From: Pontibacter pamirensis
Lineage (GTDB): Bacteria; Bacteroidota; Bacteroidia; Cytophagales; Hymenobacteraceae
Length of the DNA stretch: 64,000 nt
Assembly (NCBI RefSeq): GCF_010015475.1
Contig: NZ_SSNI01000030.1
Span: 19,261-83,260, forward strand
Direction of reading: 5' to 3'
A program made the position numbers and the translations under genes. Of this stretch, positions 40,781-50,155 are shown piece after piece; within the stretch, counting starts at the first letter, position 1; each line of letters begins with the position of its first letter. The notes below the pieces were generated by a model. It had not been told where the DNA came from. It saw only the letters and a program-made list of their open reading frames with translations, and did no database searches.

Positions 40781-41977
40781 CTATGATTTAGCATTCTCAT
40801 GAAGTAGGCGCAGGAAATTTCCTCCTAAAATCTTATGTACATCCTCTTCGCTGTAGCCTCTTGCCAGCAACTCTTTTGTGATGACAGGAAAATCCTGCAC
40901 CCCATTTAATTGCTGCGGTGTGGAGGAAATGCCGTCGAAGTCAGAGCCCAGGCCCACATGGTCTACGCCTATCAACTTCACGATATGGTCGAAGTGGTCG
41001 ATCAGTAGCGACAAAGATGGGCGCATGGCTGCGGCCTCTTTCGGATACTTTTTAACTAACCAACTGTTGATAGCATAGCTTGACCAATTCAGTTGTTTTA
41101 AAGAGTCTACCTCTGCCTGGTGCCGGGAAATAAATTGCTGCCGTCGCTTACCAAAATCAGGGTCTACAAAACTTGCTTCGAAGTTTATGTTGATGACACC
41201 CCCGTTTTTCCCTACAGCCTTTATCTGCTCATCGGTCAGGTTTCTGAAGTGCGGGCTGATGGCTTTCACAGAGCTATGCGATACCAGTACCGGTTTAGTA
41301 GTAGTCTCCATGGCATCCCAGAACGTCTGCTCCCCCACATGGCTCAGGTCCACCAGCATCCCCAGTCCATTCATGCGCTGCACCACCTGCCGGCCGAAAT
41401 CGTTCAGGCCTTTTTTGGGGTTTGGCACTTTGCCGCTGCTTTCGTCCATGGCAGAGGTAGCCCAGGAGGTAGAGTTATTCCAGGTAAGGGTCATGTAGCG
41501 GACACCACGGCGGTGGAGGCTGTCGAGGTAGCTGAGGTTGTCTTCTATCATATGTCCACCTTCCACCCCAATCATAGCAGCCAACTTCTGCTGCTGCACC
41601 GCCTGCATCACGTCAGCAGGTGTTTTAGCTATCATCACTTTATCAGGATGGCGGGCCGCCACCGCGTAAAGTGAATCTATCTGCCTGTTGGCATAAGCGA
41701 AGCCTTTTCCTTTCCCGTAGTTCTCGTCACTCCATACAGAGAAAACCTGCACATCCACTCCGCCTTCTTTAAACCGGGCTAAATCAGAATGTGTTTTGCC
41801 TTTCAGGTTATCAGCTATGTCTAATCCCTCCAGTATATTAATCAGCACATCATTATGCGTGTCCACTACAACAGCTTGCTCGTGCACTTCTTTGTAGTTC
41901 TGTGCCTGTAAGGAGGTATAGCCCAAAAGTAAGGCTGCAAGTGCCACGCCTTTGGCTAGCGATTTTCTGTTTGTCAT
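40781..41977 (-). CDS. M19-family membrane dipeptidase
   Basis: This 398-residue exported zinc enzyme has a signal peptide (cut near LQAQ, residue 26). Metal-binding segments appear in order as VVDTHNDVL (His, Asp), GVEGGH with the bridging Glu, VSHSSVKAISPH and DHVGLGSDFDGI. This is the renal-dipeptidase (M19) layout, which cleaves dipeptides including D-containing ones. In the periplasm it could serve peptide or peptidoglycan recycling. It is encoded alone. Confidence 0.93.
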   Translation of the reverse strand: MTNRKSLAKGVALAALLLGYTSLQAQNYKEVHEQAVVVDTHNDVLINILEGLDIADNLKGKTHSDLARFKEGGVDVQVFSVWSDENYGKGKGFAYANRQIDSLYAVAARHPDKVMIAKTPADVMQAVQQQKLAAMIGVEGGHMIEDNLSYLDSLHRRGVRYMTLTWNNSTSWATSAMDESSGKVPNPKKGLNDFGRQVVQRMNGLGMLVDLSHVGEQTFWDAMETTTKPVLVSHSSVKAISPHFRNLTDEQIKAVGKNGGVININFEASFVDPDFGKRRQQFISRHQAEVDSLKQLNWSSYAINSWLVKKYPKEAAAMRPSLSLLIDHFDHIVKLIGVDHVGLGSDFDGISSTPQQLNGVQDFPVITKELLARGYSEEDVHKILGGNFLRLLHENAKS

Positions 41978-42210
41978 GTATTTAGTCCGTCTTTGGCTGT
42001 TGTGTTTTAGCTCAGTAAGCGCATGATTTTATGCGCAGGGTATAACTATAAAATAGAACCCACTACTGTCCCTCTTAGGGGGGAACTCTAGCTATTGCAG
42101 AAACTCCTCTTCTCGGCCGGTGTGGGTAAAAGTTCTATAGTATAAGAATTCATGTAATTCTCAACCCTAGCCTAATAGCAGAGTTACCAAGATAGCAAAT
42201 TCTTTTCAGT

Positions 42211-42870
42211 TTACCTGACCCAGTTGTCTACAATCAAACCAGAGAAAGCGAAGAAGTTGGTGAGGATATGCGCCATAGTTGGCGCGAGCACACGCTGCTG
42301 TTTGTAGGCTGTATAGCCCCAGAGGCAGCCCATGAAAAAGGCTCCGCCTACCAATGGCAGGAATCCACCCTGGTATGTGATGCCGTAAGCAGCATACACA
42401 GAAATGTGCCAGAGGCCGAAAAGGAGAGTTGGAAAAATAAATGCCAGCCATAAGTGTTGCTTATAGCGGCTTATAAAAGCTCCACGCCAGTATAATTCCT
42501 CTACAAAGCCATTAACTAAAGCCGCAGCGACAAGTATAAAATACAGCGTACTGTTGAGCTGAGAGTATGTTATCAGAAAAGCTGCAAAAAAAGCACCTAC
42601 AGCCGGTACAAAGCAAAGGAACAGGAGTAAAACGTTCTGCCTGTTAAGTGGCGGCCATGTGTAGAGTTTCGCCATATTATTTCCTTTCAGTTGCACGCCA
42701 TGCAGCAGGCAATACAACCAATAAATGCAGAAGCTGGCAAGGTAGCCAACTGTTTTACCTAAAAGCTGGGGCAGGAAAAAGAAGGCCGCAAAGGTGAGAG
42801 GCAAAATCAGGAAGCTAAAAAGAAACGGACTTTTGCTTCCCAGTATCTTCGGTTCAAGCATACGATACAT
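42211..42870 (-). CDS. CPBP-family intramembrane metalloprotease
   Basis: This 219-residue protein has about six membrane helices and the CPBP (Abi/Rce1-like) motifs: Glu124-Glu125-x3-Arg129 (VEELYWRG), His155 in FGLWHISVY and a final His in MAHILTNFFAF. Family members cut within membranes or mature peptides such as bacteriocins. The target is unknown. It begins 6 bases after the YdcF-like gene and is probably co-transcribed with it. Confidence 0.87.
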   Translation of the reverse strand: MYRMLEPKILGSKSPFLFSFLILPLTFAAFFFLPQLLGKTVGYLASFCIYWLYCLLHGVQLKGNNMAKLYTWPPLNRQNVLLLFLCFVPAVGAFFAAFLITYSQLNSTLYFILVAAALVNGFVEELYWRGAFISRYKQHLWLAFIFPTLLFGLWHISVYAAYGITYQGGFLPLVGGAFFMGCLWGYTAYKQQRVLAPTMAHILTNFFAFSGLIVDNWVR

Positions 42871-42876
42871 AGGGTT

Positions 42877-43677
42877 TCAAACACGAATATATTCAGGATA
42901 CAGTGCTATCAATGCCTCATAAGCGGCCTCAACCTCTGCCGGAATTTCCACAGCCGTAATAAAGCCTTTCCCTTTGGGACCATAGCCGTTTTCGTTGTTC
43001 CAAAGCCTTGGAATTTCTCCCATTAGCAGAGAAAACAGCCTGTCTATCCCGCAGAATTCGCGGTGCGCCCCATCCATATAGGTTAATTCCCCCTCTTTCA
43101 ACTTCAGCAACGGAACAAAAGCAGCGAAGCTGATAAACTGCACATCTGCATTTTTCTGTTGCTGCCATACTTTCTCAAAAGAGGCCTGGCTTCTGCGCTG
43201 CAGCACCGGGTCTTGCAGGAGTAGTATAGTTTGAGGTTTTCTCTGTAGCTTCTCCAGCACCTGATACGCTTCTGTGGCATTGCTGCCGCAGTTGGTGGAC
43301 TGGTTTTCTACTATAATACTGCTTTCCTCTATGTCCCAGTGCTTCACAAAGATGTCCTTCAGCATGTCGGCCTCTGCTCTGCCTCCTGTCCATACATTCT
43401 TGTATACCGGATGCCGTTTTATGTTTTCTTCCAGAAACATGGTGGAATGACCAATGCCGCCACAAATCATCAACTCTTTTGCCAAACCCTTCTGATAGGC
43501 TATTGCCGCCTGTTCTGCTACATTCAGGCTACTGTTGCCCAGCAGAATCAAGAGGTCGGCTTGTGGTATGCTATACTCTTTTTGAAGCGCTGCTTCCGTC
43601 AAACTGTCGATGTCCCTTTTCGCCAGGAAAGGGATGAGGGTGTTAAACAGAGAGAGGTGGTATTGCACTTTCTGCAT
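42877..43677 (-). CDS. YdcF-like (DUF218) protein
   Basis: This 266-residue cytoplasmic protein shows the DUF218/YdcF alpha/beta pattern: ADLLILLGNSSLNVAEQAA, ELMICGGIGHS, IIVENQSTNCGSNATEAY and TILLLQDPVLQRRS. E. coli YdcF binds S-adenosylmethionine, and other members act in cell-wall steps; the role here is unknown. No membrane segment precedes the domain. It lies upstream of the CPBP gene, with a 6-base gap. Confidence 0.85.
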   Translation of the reverse strand: MQKVQYHLSLFNTLIPFLAKRDIDSLTEAALQKEYSIPQADLLILLGNSSLNVAEQAAIAYQKGLAKELMICGGIGHSTMFLEENIKRHPVYKNVWTGGRAEADMLKDIFVKHWDIEESSIIVENQSTNCGSNATEAYQVLEKLQRKPQTILLLQDPVLQRRSQASFEKVWQQQKNADVQFISFAAFVPLLKLKEGELTYMDGAHREFCGIDRLFSLLMGEIPRLWNNENGYGPKGKGFITAVEIPAEVEAAYEALIALYPEYIRV

Positions 43678-43704
43678 GGCAAAATATCAGCCTGAGTTTT
43701 AAAT

Positions 43705-44289
43705 CTATTCTTTACGAAGTACAAAGCAGCCAATCTTGTCGGGGTGGTCCTGCACTAAATCAGTGGACTGGCAGTGGCGAAGCATCCAAAGCACCAGCAT
43801 GTCGCCGGCAGCGGCCAATGTAAAGAAAAGGCCGAAAAAGAATACCCAGGGATTCCCGAAAAACATACCAGTTACCGCAGGCAGGACTCCCATCACCACA
43901 CCGGGCATCATGCCCCCGATGATATATTGCTTCAGGGGCAGCACTTCTTCACAGTGGCAATAAGGTGCAAGGGCTTTCCAGTGAATACCATACTTGATTG
44001 AACTGACGCCATTTTTACAAAAAGCAGCCCAGGTGAGGCCATGCAGTAGTTCGTGCACCACTGCTCCAGGTATAAAAACGAGCATCATCAGGAACGGCAG
44101 GAACAGAATACGACCACCATATACCTTCACCAGGCCTTCTATGGTTTCAGACGAAAATTGCTCCGGCCACAGCAGCACGTAAGGCACCAGGAGCACCAGC
44201 ATGACGGGCAGGGCAAAAGCCAGTGCCTGCACGTTAGCTTCTGTAGCCGTAGTAGCAAGCTCTATTTTCCTGTAAGATTTTTCGGGCAT
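43705..44289 (-). CDS. DUF3267 membrane protein with HELLH zinc-peptidase motif
   Basis: This is a membrane protein of about 194 residues with three or four helices and HELLHGLTW, an HExxH-like zinc motif, followed by HWKALAPYCHCEEV. This matches DUF3267, a predicted membrane zincin. I chose ATG 44289 (MPEKSYRKIEL); ATG 44304 and the GTG at 44337, which abuts the HAD stop, are possible. It is likely co-transcribed with the upstream HAD gene. The substrate is unknown. Confidence 0.8.
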   Translation of the reverse strand: MPEKSYRKIELATTATEANVQALAFALPVMLVLLVPYVLLWPEQFSSETIEGLVKVYGGRILFLPFLMMLVFIPGAVVHELLHGLTWAAFCKNGVSSIKYGIHWKALAPYCHCEEVLPLKQYIIGGMMPGVVMGVLPAVTGMFFGNPWVFFFGLFFTLAAAGDMLVLWMLRHCQSTDLVQDHPDKIGCFVLRKE

Positions 44290-44337
44290 GGCGACACCTG
44301 TCATCTGTCTATAGCTTTTACCTGCCTGAGCTGGCAC

Positions 44338-44967
44338 TTAAAACAGTTTCCGGAGGTCAGCAAATGAATCGATGCTTTGTACATCAGCCGCCACTTCTCC
44401 GAAGCCATACCTTGCAAACACAAATGGCACCTCCGCAACCTGGCTCGCCTCGTAATCGCCTTTGGTATCGCCTATGTATATTGCATCCTTCAGGTTGTTG
44501 CGTTCGATAACAGCCTTGATGTTTTCTCCTTTGGGTCTGTTCTTGTCTCCGTAGCAGGCATGGTCGGTGAAGAAGTGCTGTAGCTGATGAAACTCCAGGA
44601 AATTATCAATATAGCCAACCTGGCAGTTGCTCACGATAAAGAGTTTGTAGTTTTCCTGTAACTGCTCCAATGTTTCCTTTAGCTGTGGGTATAACTCACC
44701 GCCCTTCTCCTTCAGTTTCTCCATCTGCAACTGGTCGCTCACTTTCTGCAATTTATGTCGCTGTTCCGGGCTCAGGTCCGGGAAAAGTTTTTCATAGATA
44801 TCATCATGCGGCATTCCTGCAACATTGCGAATGTCGTCGGCAGTAAGCTTCTTGTCTACAAAATCAAACTGGTCGATGGTAGCGTTCCAGGCTTCGGCAA
44901 TGGCAGGTGTGCAGTCCCATAGGGTGCCGTCCAGGTCAAAAATTAGTGCGTCAGTATTTTGGTTCAT
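44338..44967 (-). CDS. HAD-superfamily phosphatase
   Basis: This 209-residue hydrolase has motif I LIFDLDGTLWD (nucleophile Asp), motif II FIVSNCQ, the Lys segment KNRPKGENIK and motif IV YIGDTKGDYEAS. The helical cap between motifs I and II puts it with phosphoglycolate-phosphatase-like enzymes. The substrate is not predictable. It is followed directly by the DUF3267 gene. Confidence 0.9.
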   Translation of the reverse strand: MNQNTDALIFDLDGTLWDCTPAIAEAWNATIDQFDFVDKKLTADDIRNVAGMPHDDIYEKLFPDLSPEQRHKLQKVSDQLQMEKLKEKGGELYPQLKETLEQLQENYKLFIVSNCQVGYIDNFLEFHQLQHFFTDHACYGDKNRPKGENIKAVIERNNLKDAIYIGDTKGDYEASQVAEVPFVFARYGFGEVAADVQSIDSFADLRKLF

Positions 44968-45226
44968 GTCGAAATTATCTAAGTGTTATGTAAGGCAGGA
45001 CCTACTTCTAATGATCCGAAGGCTCCCGCCGCTGTTGTATGCTCTCACAAGGAACATGCTGGTCATAAGACGCAGTATAGGCATGTGTGGTTTATACGTG
45101 CCGTCTCCTGGTGTTAGCAACTCTCAAAGGTAAGGTATTTCAGAAACACCTAATGTCAATCATAATCTGGTGCTATAAGTCCTCCTCCGCTAGCCAGTAA
45201 TATTATCAATGCTGTTACAGCCGTCG

Positions 45227-45976
45227 CTATTGCATGCTCACTACCAACTCCCGCAACTTCTCCGCATTGAAGACGGCGTTTCCGAGGATGGTGTTGTTGA
45301 AGTATACCCACACCTGCTTGCCATCCAGCAGCCAATCGTGAATCATAAAGGCGTAACGCTCCAGCTGTTCGTCGGTGTAGGCGGAAGCATACAGCTTCTC
45401 GTCGCCGTGCAGGCGCAGGTACATTGTGTCTGTAGTGGTGGCTTCAAGACAGGGAAAACGCTTGCCGCCACTCGTAATCACCCAGGTTATAGCATATTCG
45501 TGCAGCAAGTCCTGCGCCTCTTGCGTAAACCACGACTTATGCCGTGCCTCCAGCGCAAAATCCGGGGCAGGATATTTCCCGCGCAGCATATCAAAAAAAT
45601 CAGCCACCACACCAAAATCAAAGTGCAGGCTGCCTGGCAACTGGATTAGAACCGGCCCCAGCCGCTCCCCCATCGCCAGGAAACGTGACATAAACTTTTC
45701 CACTGGTGCCTCTGTGTCTACTAAGCGGCGCTTGTGGGTGACCTCCTGGTGCATTTTGGCTGCAAACTTAAAGGATTCCGGTGTCTCGTTCAGCCACTTT
45801 TCAACTGTTTTTGCCATCGTGAAATGATAGAAGCTGCTGTTCAGTTCTGTGGTGTTGAAACGTGAGGCATAATAGCTCAGACGCTCCGCAGACTTGATTT
45901 CCTCGGGGTAAAAGACGCCCTGCCAGCGGTAGCTCCAGCCGGAGGTGCCTATGTATAAGTTATCGTGTAGTGCCAT
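45227..45976 (-). CDS. DUF72 (YecE-like) protein
   Basis: This 249-residue protein is a TIM-barrel of the DUF72 family, seen in YIGTSGWSYRWQGVFYP at the start, TTELNSSFYHF, KFAAKMHQEVTHKRRL, LIQLPGSLHFD and the end YVYFNNT-type segment WVYFNNTILGNA. No enzymatic activity is established for the family. It is encoded alone. The 259 bases before the HAD gene hold nothing notable. Confidence 0.9.
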   Translation of the reverse strand: MALHDNLYIGTSGWSYRWQGVFYPEEIKSAERLSYYASRFNTTELNSSFYHFTMAKTVEKWLNETPESFKFAAKMHQEVTHKRRLVDTEAPVEKFMSRFLAMGERLGPVLIQLPGSLHFDFGVVADFFDMLRGKYPAPDFALEARHKSWFTQEAQDLLHEYAITWVITSGGKRFPCLEATTTDTMYLRLHGDEKLYASAYTDEQLERYAFMIHDWLLDGKQVWVYFNNTILGNAVFNAEKLRELVVSMQ

Positions 45977-46096
45977 GGTTTAGGCAATACGTAAGGCAGT
46001 GGCTGCGTAGTTAATTCTGCGGATTCCTTTTATTTGTATTTCCTGTTCTCTATATTCAAGTAAAACAGCTTCGCAGCAGATGATACAGAGACTCAC

Positions 46097-46993
46097 GTGA
46101 CAGTAATACTAGACAGTAACAATCTTTCCAAGCGCTTCGGCTCCATACAGGCTGTAGATAACCTTTCCATTAAGGTGGAGCAGGGAAGCATTTACGGCAT
46201 TCTGGGGCCTAATGGAAGCGGCAAAACCACCACACTAGGAATGGTGCTGGATGTGATCCGGCCTACTTCCGGCAGCTTTACATGGTTTGGCCAGGCAATT
46301 ACCCGGGGCACGAAGCAGCGTGTGGGCGCCCTGCTCGAAACACCCAACTTCTACCCCTACCTCACCGCCCGGAAAAACATGGAGATAGTTGCCACCATAA
46401 AAGGGGTAAGCAACGCTAACATCAATCCGGTACTGCAGATCGTAGGGCTGGAAGAGCGGAAACACACGACCTTTAAAGGCTTTTCGCTGGGCATGAAACA
46501 GCGTCTGGCTATTGCCTCGGCACTTCTCAACAACCCGGAGGTGCTGGTACTGGACGAGCCGACAAACGGCTTGGACCCAGAGGGAATAGCCGAAATAAGG
46601 GAACTTATACTTAGCATAGCTTCTGAAGGGAAAACGATCATCCTGGCCAGCCACCTGCTGGATGAGGTAGAGAAGGTATGCACCCATGTGGCGGTGCTAC
46701 AGGGCGGTGTGCTGCGGGCCGAAGGACCGGTAAGCACCATTCTCTCTGCCAAGGACCAAATTATCATCAGCGCGCCCGATACGGCACGTGTGCTGGAGGT
46801 GCTGCGGCAACTGCCCTTTGTGGAAAAATTTCAGCCGGACCGTGACCTGGTGCACCTCTCCTTGCAGGATAACTTTAGCAGCGCGGATGTGAACAAGGCG
46901 ATGTTTGACGCAGGCATTGTGCTGACGCAACTAACGGTGCGACGCAAGAGCCTGGAAGCTCAGTTTCTGGAAATCATTAAAAAACAATCCTGA
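46097..46993 (+). CDS. ABC transporter ATP-binding protein
   Basis: This 298-residue ATPase has Walker A GPNGSGKTTT, the signature SLGMKQRLAIA, Walker B VLVLDEPTNGLDP and a switch His in LASHLLDEV. It resembles drug/bacteriocin-type ABC-2 exporters. The start is GTG at 46097, with no nearby ATG. Its stop overlaps the permease start in TGATG, so translation is coupled. The exported substrate is unknown. Confidence 0.94.
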   Translation: MTVILDSNNLSKRFGSIQAVDNLSIKVEQGSIYGILGPNGSGKTTTLGMVLDVIRPTSGSFTWFGQAITRGTKQRVGALLETPNFYPYLTARKNMEIVATIKGVSNANINPVLQIVGLEERKHTTFKGFSLGMKQRLAIASALLNNPEVLVLDEPTNGLDPEGIAEIRELILSIASEGKTIILASHLLDEVEKVCTHVAVLQGGVLRAEGPVSTILSAKDQIIISAPDTARVLEVLRQLPFVEKFQPDRDLVHLSLQDNFSSADVNKAMFDAGIVLTQLTVRRKSLEAQFLEIIKKQS

Positions 46994-47763
46994 TGAACTT
47001 ACTCCGCATAGAGCTGCACAAGATACTGCCTTACCGTACGGTGTGGGTGATTCTGGCCACGTTTGCCATCCTGTTAACGCTCTTTCTGTACGCCAGCAGT
47101 CAGGTAACCGTGAACGGACAGCAACTAGGAGACACCATGTACCGCCTGCCTGCTTTCTGGCAGCGCCTCACCTACATCGCCAGCTACTTTAACCTGCTGT
47201 TCAGCATCCTCATTATTGTGCTGATAACAGACGAATACTCCTTCCGGACGCTACGGCAGCAGGTGATTGACGGCCTTTCCCGGGCAGAGCTGGTGATGGC
47301 CAAGTTCTACGTGATATTAACTCTTGCTGCAATAAGCACTCTCTTCCTGCTGCTACTGGGCCTGTACTTCGGCCTGCTTTACAGCACCGAACGTTCTTTA
47401 TCGGCCATCTTCGGGCAGATAGAGGCGCTCTTCTATTATTTTGTGCAGTCGGTGGGATACATGACACTGGCCATGCTGTTTGCCTTTCTGATCAAGAAAA
47501 GTGGCTTGGCCATCGTGGGTTTTATTGCTTATACCATCATTGTGGAGCCCCTCATTCGTTTTCGCCTGCCAGAGGCAATAGACAAATATATGCCCATGAA
47601 GGTAATGGGAGGCCTGACGCCAATGCCGCTGCAGGAGGTACTCGACCAAATCACAACACCATCTGAAGTGCTCTCACCAGCCCTGGCAACTCTGCTGGCC
47701 GTTGTTTACATCGCGCTTTTCTGGCTATTCAGTTACTATGTACTCAGACTCCGCGACCTGTAG
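46993..47763 (+). CDS. ABC-2 type permease
   Basis: This 256-residue membrane protein has six hydrophobic helices and is the permease partner of the preceding ATPase. It opens with LLRIELHKILPYRTVWVIL, typical of ABC-2 permeases, and contains TDEYSFRTLRQQVIDGLSR. It starts at the A of the upstream stop (TGATG). The gene ends 7 bases from the convergent secreted-protein gene, with no room for a hairpin. Confidence 0.9.
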   Translation: MNLLRIELHKILPYRTVWVILATFAILLTLFLYASSQVTVNGQQLGDTMYRLPAFWQRLTYIASYFNLLFSILIIVLITDEYSFRTLRQQVIDGLSRAELVMAKFYVILTLAAISTLFLLLLGLYFGLLYSTERSLSAIFGQIEALFYYFVQSVGYMTLAMLFAFLIKKSGLAIVGFIAYTIIVEPLIRFRLPEAIDKYMPMKVMGGLTPMPLQEVLDQITTPSEVLSPALATLLAVVYIALFWLFSYYVLRLRDL

Positions 47764-47770
47764 GTAGTTT

Positions 47771-48445
47771 TTACAGAGAATTGAAGTAGTTGACAATGGC
47801 GATCAGCTCGTGCGGTTTGCTGTAGTCCAGTTTTTTATTTTTAGCGAATTTCTTCACCTGCCTGGATTTCTTCCCGAACAGCCTGTGCAAATCTTTTCGC
47901 ACGTTGCGCAGTGTTACGATTTCTCCATCCGGTAAGAGCACGTAGTAGAGTTCGTCGACCTGGTTTATGTAATTATTACCCATCGGGTATAAATACGGAT
48001 CAGCATAGTAGCCTTGCCTGCTGGCATATTGCACATCGCGGCGAACATACTTTTCCCGCATCACAAGGGTAAGCGGCCCCTGATTCAATTGCTCAAAAAA
48101 GGTGGGTTTTTTAAAGTCAGTATAGTCGCGGCCCATGTCCCACATCAGTGTCTGGAAAATATAGGGTCTGTTACTGGGCTGCTCCTGCGCTACAAAGTAC
48201 TGTACGTTTACCGGAGAAAACGCACTGATAGTACCATCTTCATTATGCACATTAATCACTTCCTGTGTCCGGTAAAATGTTAAAGGCCCGTAAATTGTAT
48301 CTCCGGTAGTGAGCACAACCTTCCCGGCTGGCCATTCCTGCACATCAATTTCAGGACGGTATTGCGCAGATGCATCGAGTGAAAGTACCATTACAGCAAT
48401 CACCACATACACCACCTGCGCAAGCATGGTTAAACTCTTTTTCAT
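47771..48445 (-). CDS. Secreted hypothetical protein
   Basis: This 224-residue protein has a long signal peptide (cut near ASAQ, residue 27). The mature part begins with an acidic strand-rich region (GKVVLTTGDTIYGPLTFYR) resembling domains that dress secreted Bacteroidota proteins, and ends with a lysine-rich helical tail (RKDLHRLFGKKSRQVKKF). I do not recognise a named family. It is encoded alone between the ABC genes and the NGDE paralogues. Confidence 0.7.
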   Translation of the reverse strand: MKKSLTMLAQVVYVVIAVMVLSLDASAQYRPEIDVQEWPAGKVVLTTGDTIYGPLTFYRTQEVINVHNEDGTISAFSPVNVQYFVAQEQPSNRPYIFQTLMWDMGRDYTDFKKPTFFEQLNQGPLTLVMREKYVRRDVQYASRQGYYADPYLYPMGNNYINQVDELYYVLLPDGEIVTLRNVRKDLHRLFGKKSRQVKKFAKNKKLDYSKPHELIAIVNYFNSL

Positions 48446-48703
48446 GTGGTTTAATATTTATAAATTCTACACATGTCGCAGAACGCGACTCATTCTACAA
48501 ACTCTTACAAGTTAGTATGCTTCTTTTCCGATAAAAGTTACTTAACCTATTGAGTTTAAGTATAAAACTCTACAAACTACGTATTCATGCTGTTAAAAGT
48601 CTGGATTTTCAAGACTAGCCATAAAACCAGAAACCCTAACCTTCAGGGAAAAGGCAAGGGCACTCCGGTATTACAAACTGGCAGCTGTACAGGAAGTTTT
48701 AGT

Positions 48704-49297
48704 TTATTGCCACGTACTTAAAACGATAGCGACAGTTGCAGCAATGCCAACCAATGTTCCGATTCCTGCACCTGCAGCTGCTTTCCCTATCTTTTTCTTC
48801 TTTGCCTGCTCCTTGTAACCCTTCACGTATGTCGGGTAAGAGAGCAATACCATGTCTGATACCCTGTTCTGATGAACGTTTGGTGGCGTAAAAGCCAGAA
48901 CGGCAGAACCAGCTAAGCCATACGGAACGATAAGCGCACTGGCAGCGGAGCCCCATAACACCCCGTTTCCTTTGTAGTATTGTATAGCGTCCCGCTTGCC
49001 TAACAGGTAGAGTTGGTCAGGTGATAGTGCTTGTGCTGTCACTACTTCGTTACCTGGCAGGTTTTCAGTAAATACTTCTTTGGTCCCGTTCTCAAACCGG
49101 ATCATAAACACCTCTTTCTTTGGCAAGCGCAGAACCGCTGCTGCGGAGGAGTCCGGCTGGTGGTACAGTATTTCCTCTAGCGTAATTTCCAGCACCCGCG
49201 CCGGTATTTCGTCTCCGTTCACCTTTAAGATATAATCCTGTGCCAGGGCGTTCTGTAGCACGAGTGTAAGCATGATCAAAATCAGGTTTCGTTTCAT
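48704..49297 (-). CDS. Secreted paralogue C with NGDE domain and Gly-rich helix
   Basis: This 197-residue protein has a signal peptide (cut near LAQ, residue 19), then DYILKVNGDEIPARVLEITL and EVFMIRFENGTKEVF, a conserved domain shared with the next two genes. A middle DQLYLLGKRDAIQYYKGNG segment leads to two hydrophobic stretches, including AAGAGIGTLVGIAATVAIVL. It is probably exported and attached to a membrane. The function is unknown. It is the last of a three-gene minus-strand family and is closely related to paralogue B. Confidence 0.75.
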   Translation of the reverse strand: MKRNLILIMLTLVLQNALAQDYILKVNGDEIPARVLEITLEEILYHQPDSSAAAVLRLPKKEVFMIRFENGTKEVFTENLPGNEVVTAQALSPDQLYLLGKRDAIQYYKGNGVLWGSAASALIVPYGLAGSAVLAFTPPNVHQNRVSDMVLLSYPTYVKGYKEQAKKKKIGKAAAGAGIGTLVGIAATVAIVLSTWQ

Positions 49298-49407
49298 GTA
49301 ATGTAGTTAAATGAATGAGATAATGTGGTGGGGTAGCAACACTGGTGCTTAGTGGCAGTACACTATTCCTTATCCTCGTGCTAAGAACAGGTAACTTGTA
49401 GAAGCCC

Positions 49408-50010
49408 CTAATACATGGCCATAAATGAAGCGAAAAATATGCCGTATACTGTCACTGCAACGGCGGAACCTATACCTGCTCCTGCCAGCGCCTTCTTAAT
49501 CTTTTTCTTTTTCGCCTGCTTTTCATAACCCCATACATACTCCGGGTGTGAGAGCAGTGCTGTGTCTGACACTTTGTTCTGATACACGTCGGTAGGGGCT
49601 ACCCCCAGTGCTGCAGCTCCCAATAAACCATAAGGGAAGACCAGTGCTGTGGCGGCGGCTGAGCCCCACATCGTACCGTTCCCTTTGTAATATTGTAAGG
49701 CGTCCTGTCTGCCCAACAGGTATAATTGGTCCGGCGTTAGTACTTCCACTGCAGCCGTATCCTTTTCCGCCAGTCTTTGTGTAAACACTTCCTTTGTCCC
49801 GTCCTCAAACCGGATCATAAATACCTCCACCTTCGGAATGCGGGAGGCCAGTTCTTCTGCAGAATCCGGATGGTGGTACACAATATCTCCGGCTGTGATC
49901 TCCAGCACACGTGCTGGTATCTCGTCCCCGTTTACCTTCACTATGTAATCCTGTGCAAAGCCGCTCTGAAGCACAAGGGTTAATATGATTAAAATTAAAT
50001 TCCGTTTCAT
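49408..50010 (-). CDS. Secreted paralogue B with NGDE domain and Gly-rich helix
   Basis: This 200-residue protein is a near copy of paralogue C in layout: signal peptide, DYIVKVNGDEIPARVLEI, EVFMIRFEDGTKEVF, DQLYLLGRQDALQYYKGNG, then GSAAATALVFPYGLLGAAAL and ALAGAGIGSAVAVTVYGI. The duplication is evident. The family is common in Bacteroidota as far as I recall, without an assigned function. The 110-base gap to paralogue C and 145 bases to paralogue A suggest separate or loosely linked transcripts. Confidence 0.75.
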   Translation of the reverse strand: MKRNLILIILTLVLQSGFAQDYIVKVNGDEIPARVLEITAGDIVYHHPDSAEELASRIPKVEVFMIRFEDGTKEVFTQRLAEKDTAAVEVLTPDQLYLLGRQDALQYYKGNGTMWGSAAATALVFPYGLLGAAALGVAPTDVYQNKVSDTALLSHPEYVWGYEKQAKKKKIKKALAGAGIGSAVAVTVYGIFFASFMAMY

Positions 50011-50155
50011 ATCGTTGAGCTTTATGTTTATTTTGTTGATGATGTTGAGGCACTGACCACGTTGGACGTATGGTCTGGTAGAAACGACCTGCAGTACCAG
50101 GTGAAAGCCGGCACTTAAAGGTAAGTGGGGAGGTAATTATGAATGAATAAGATAC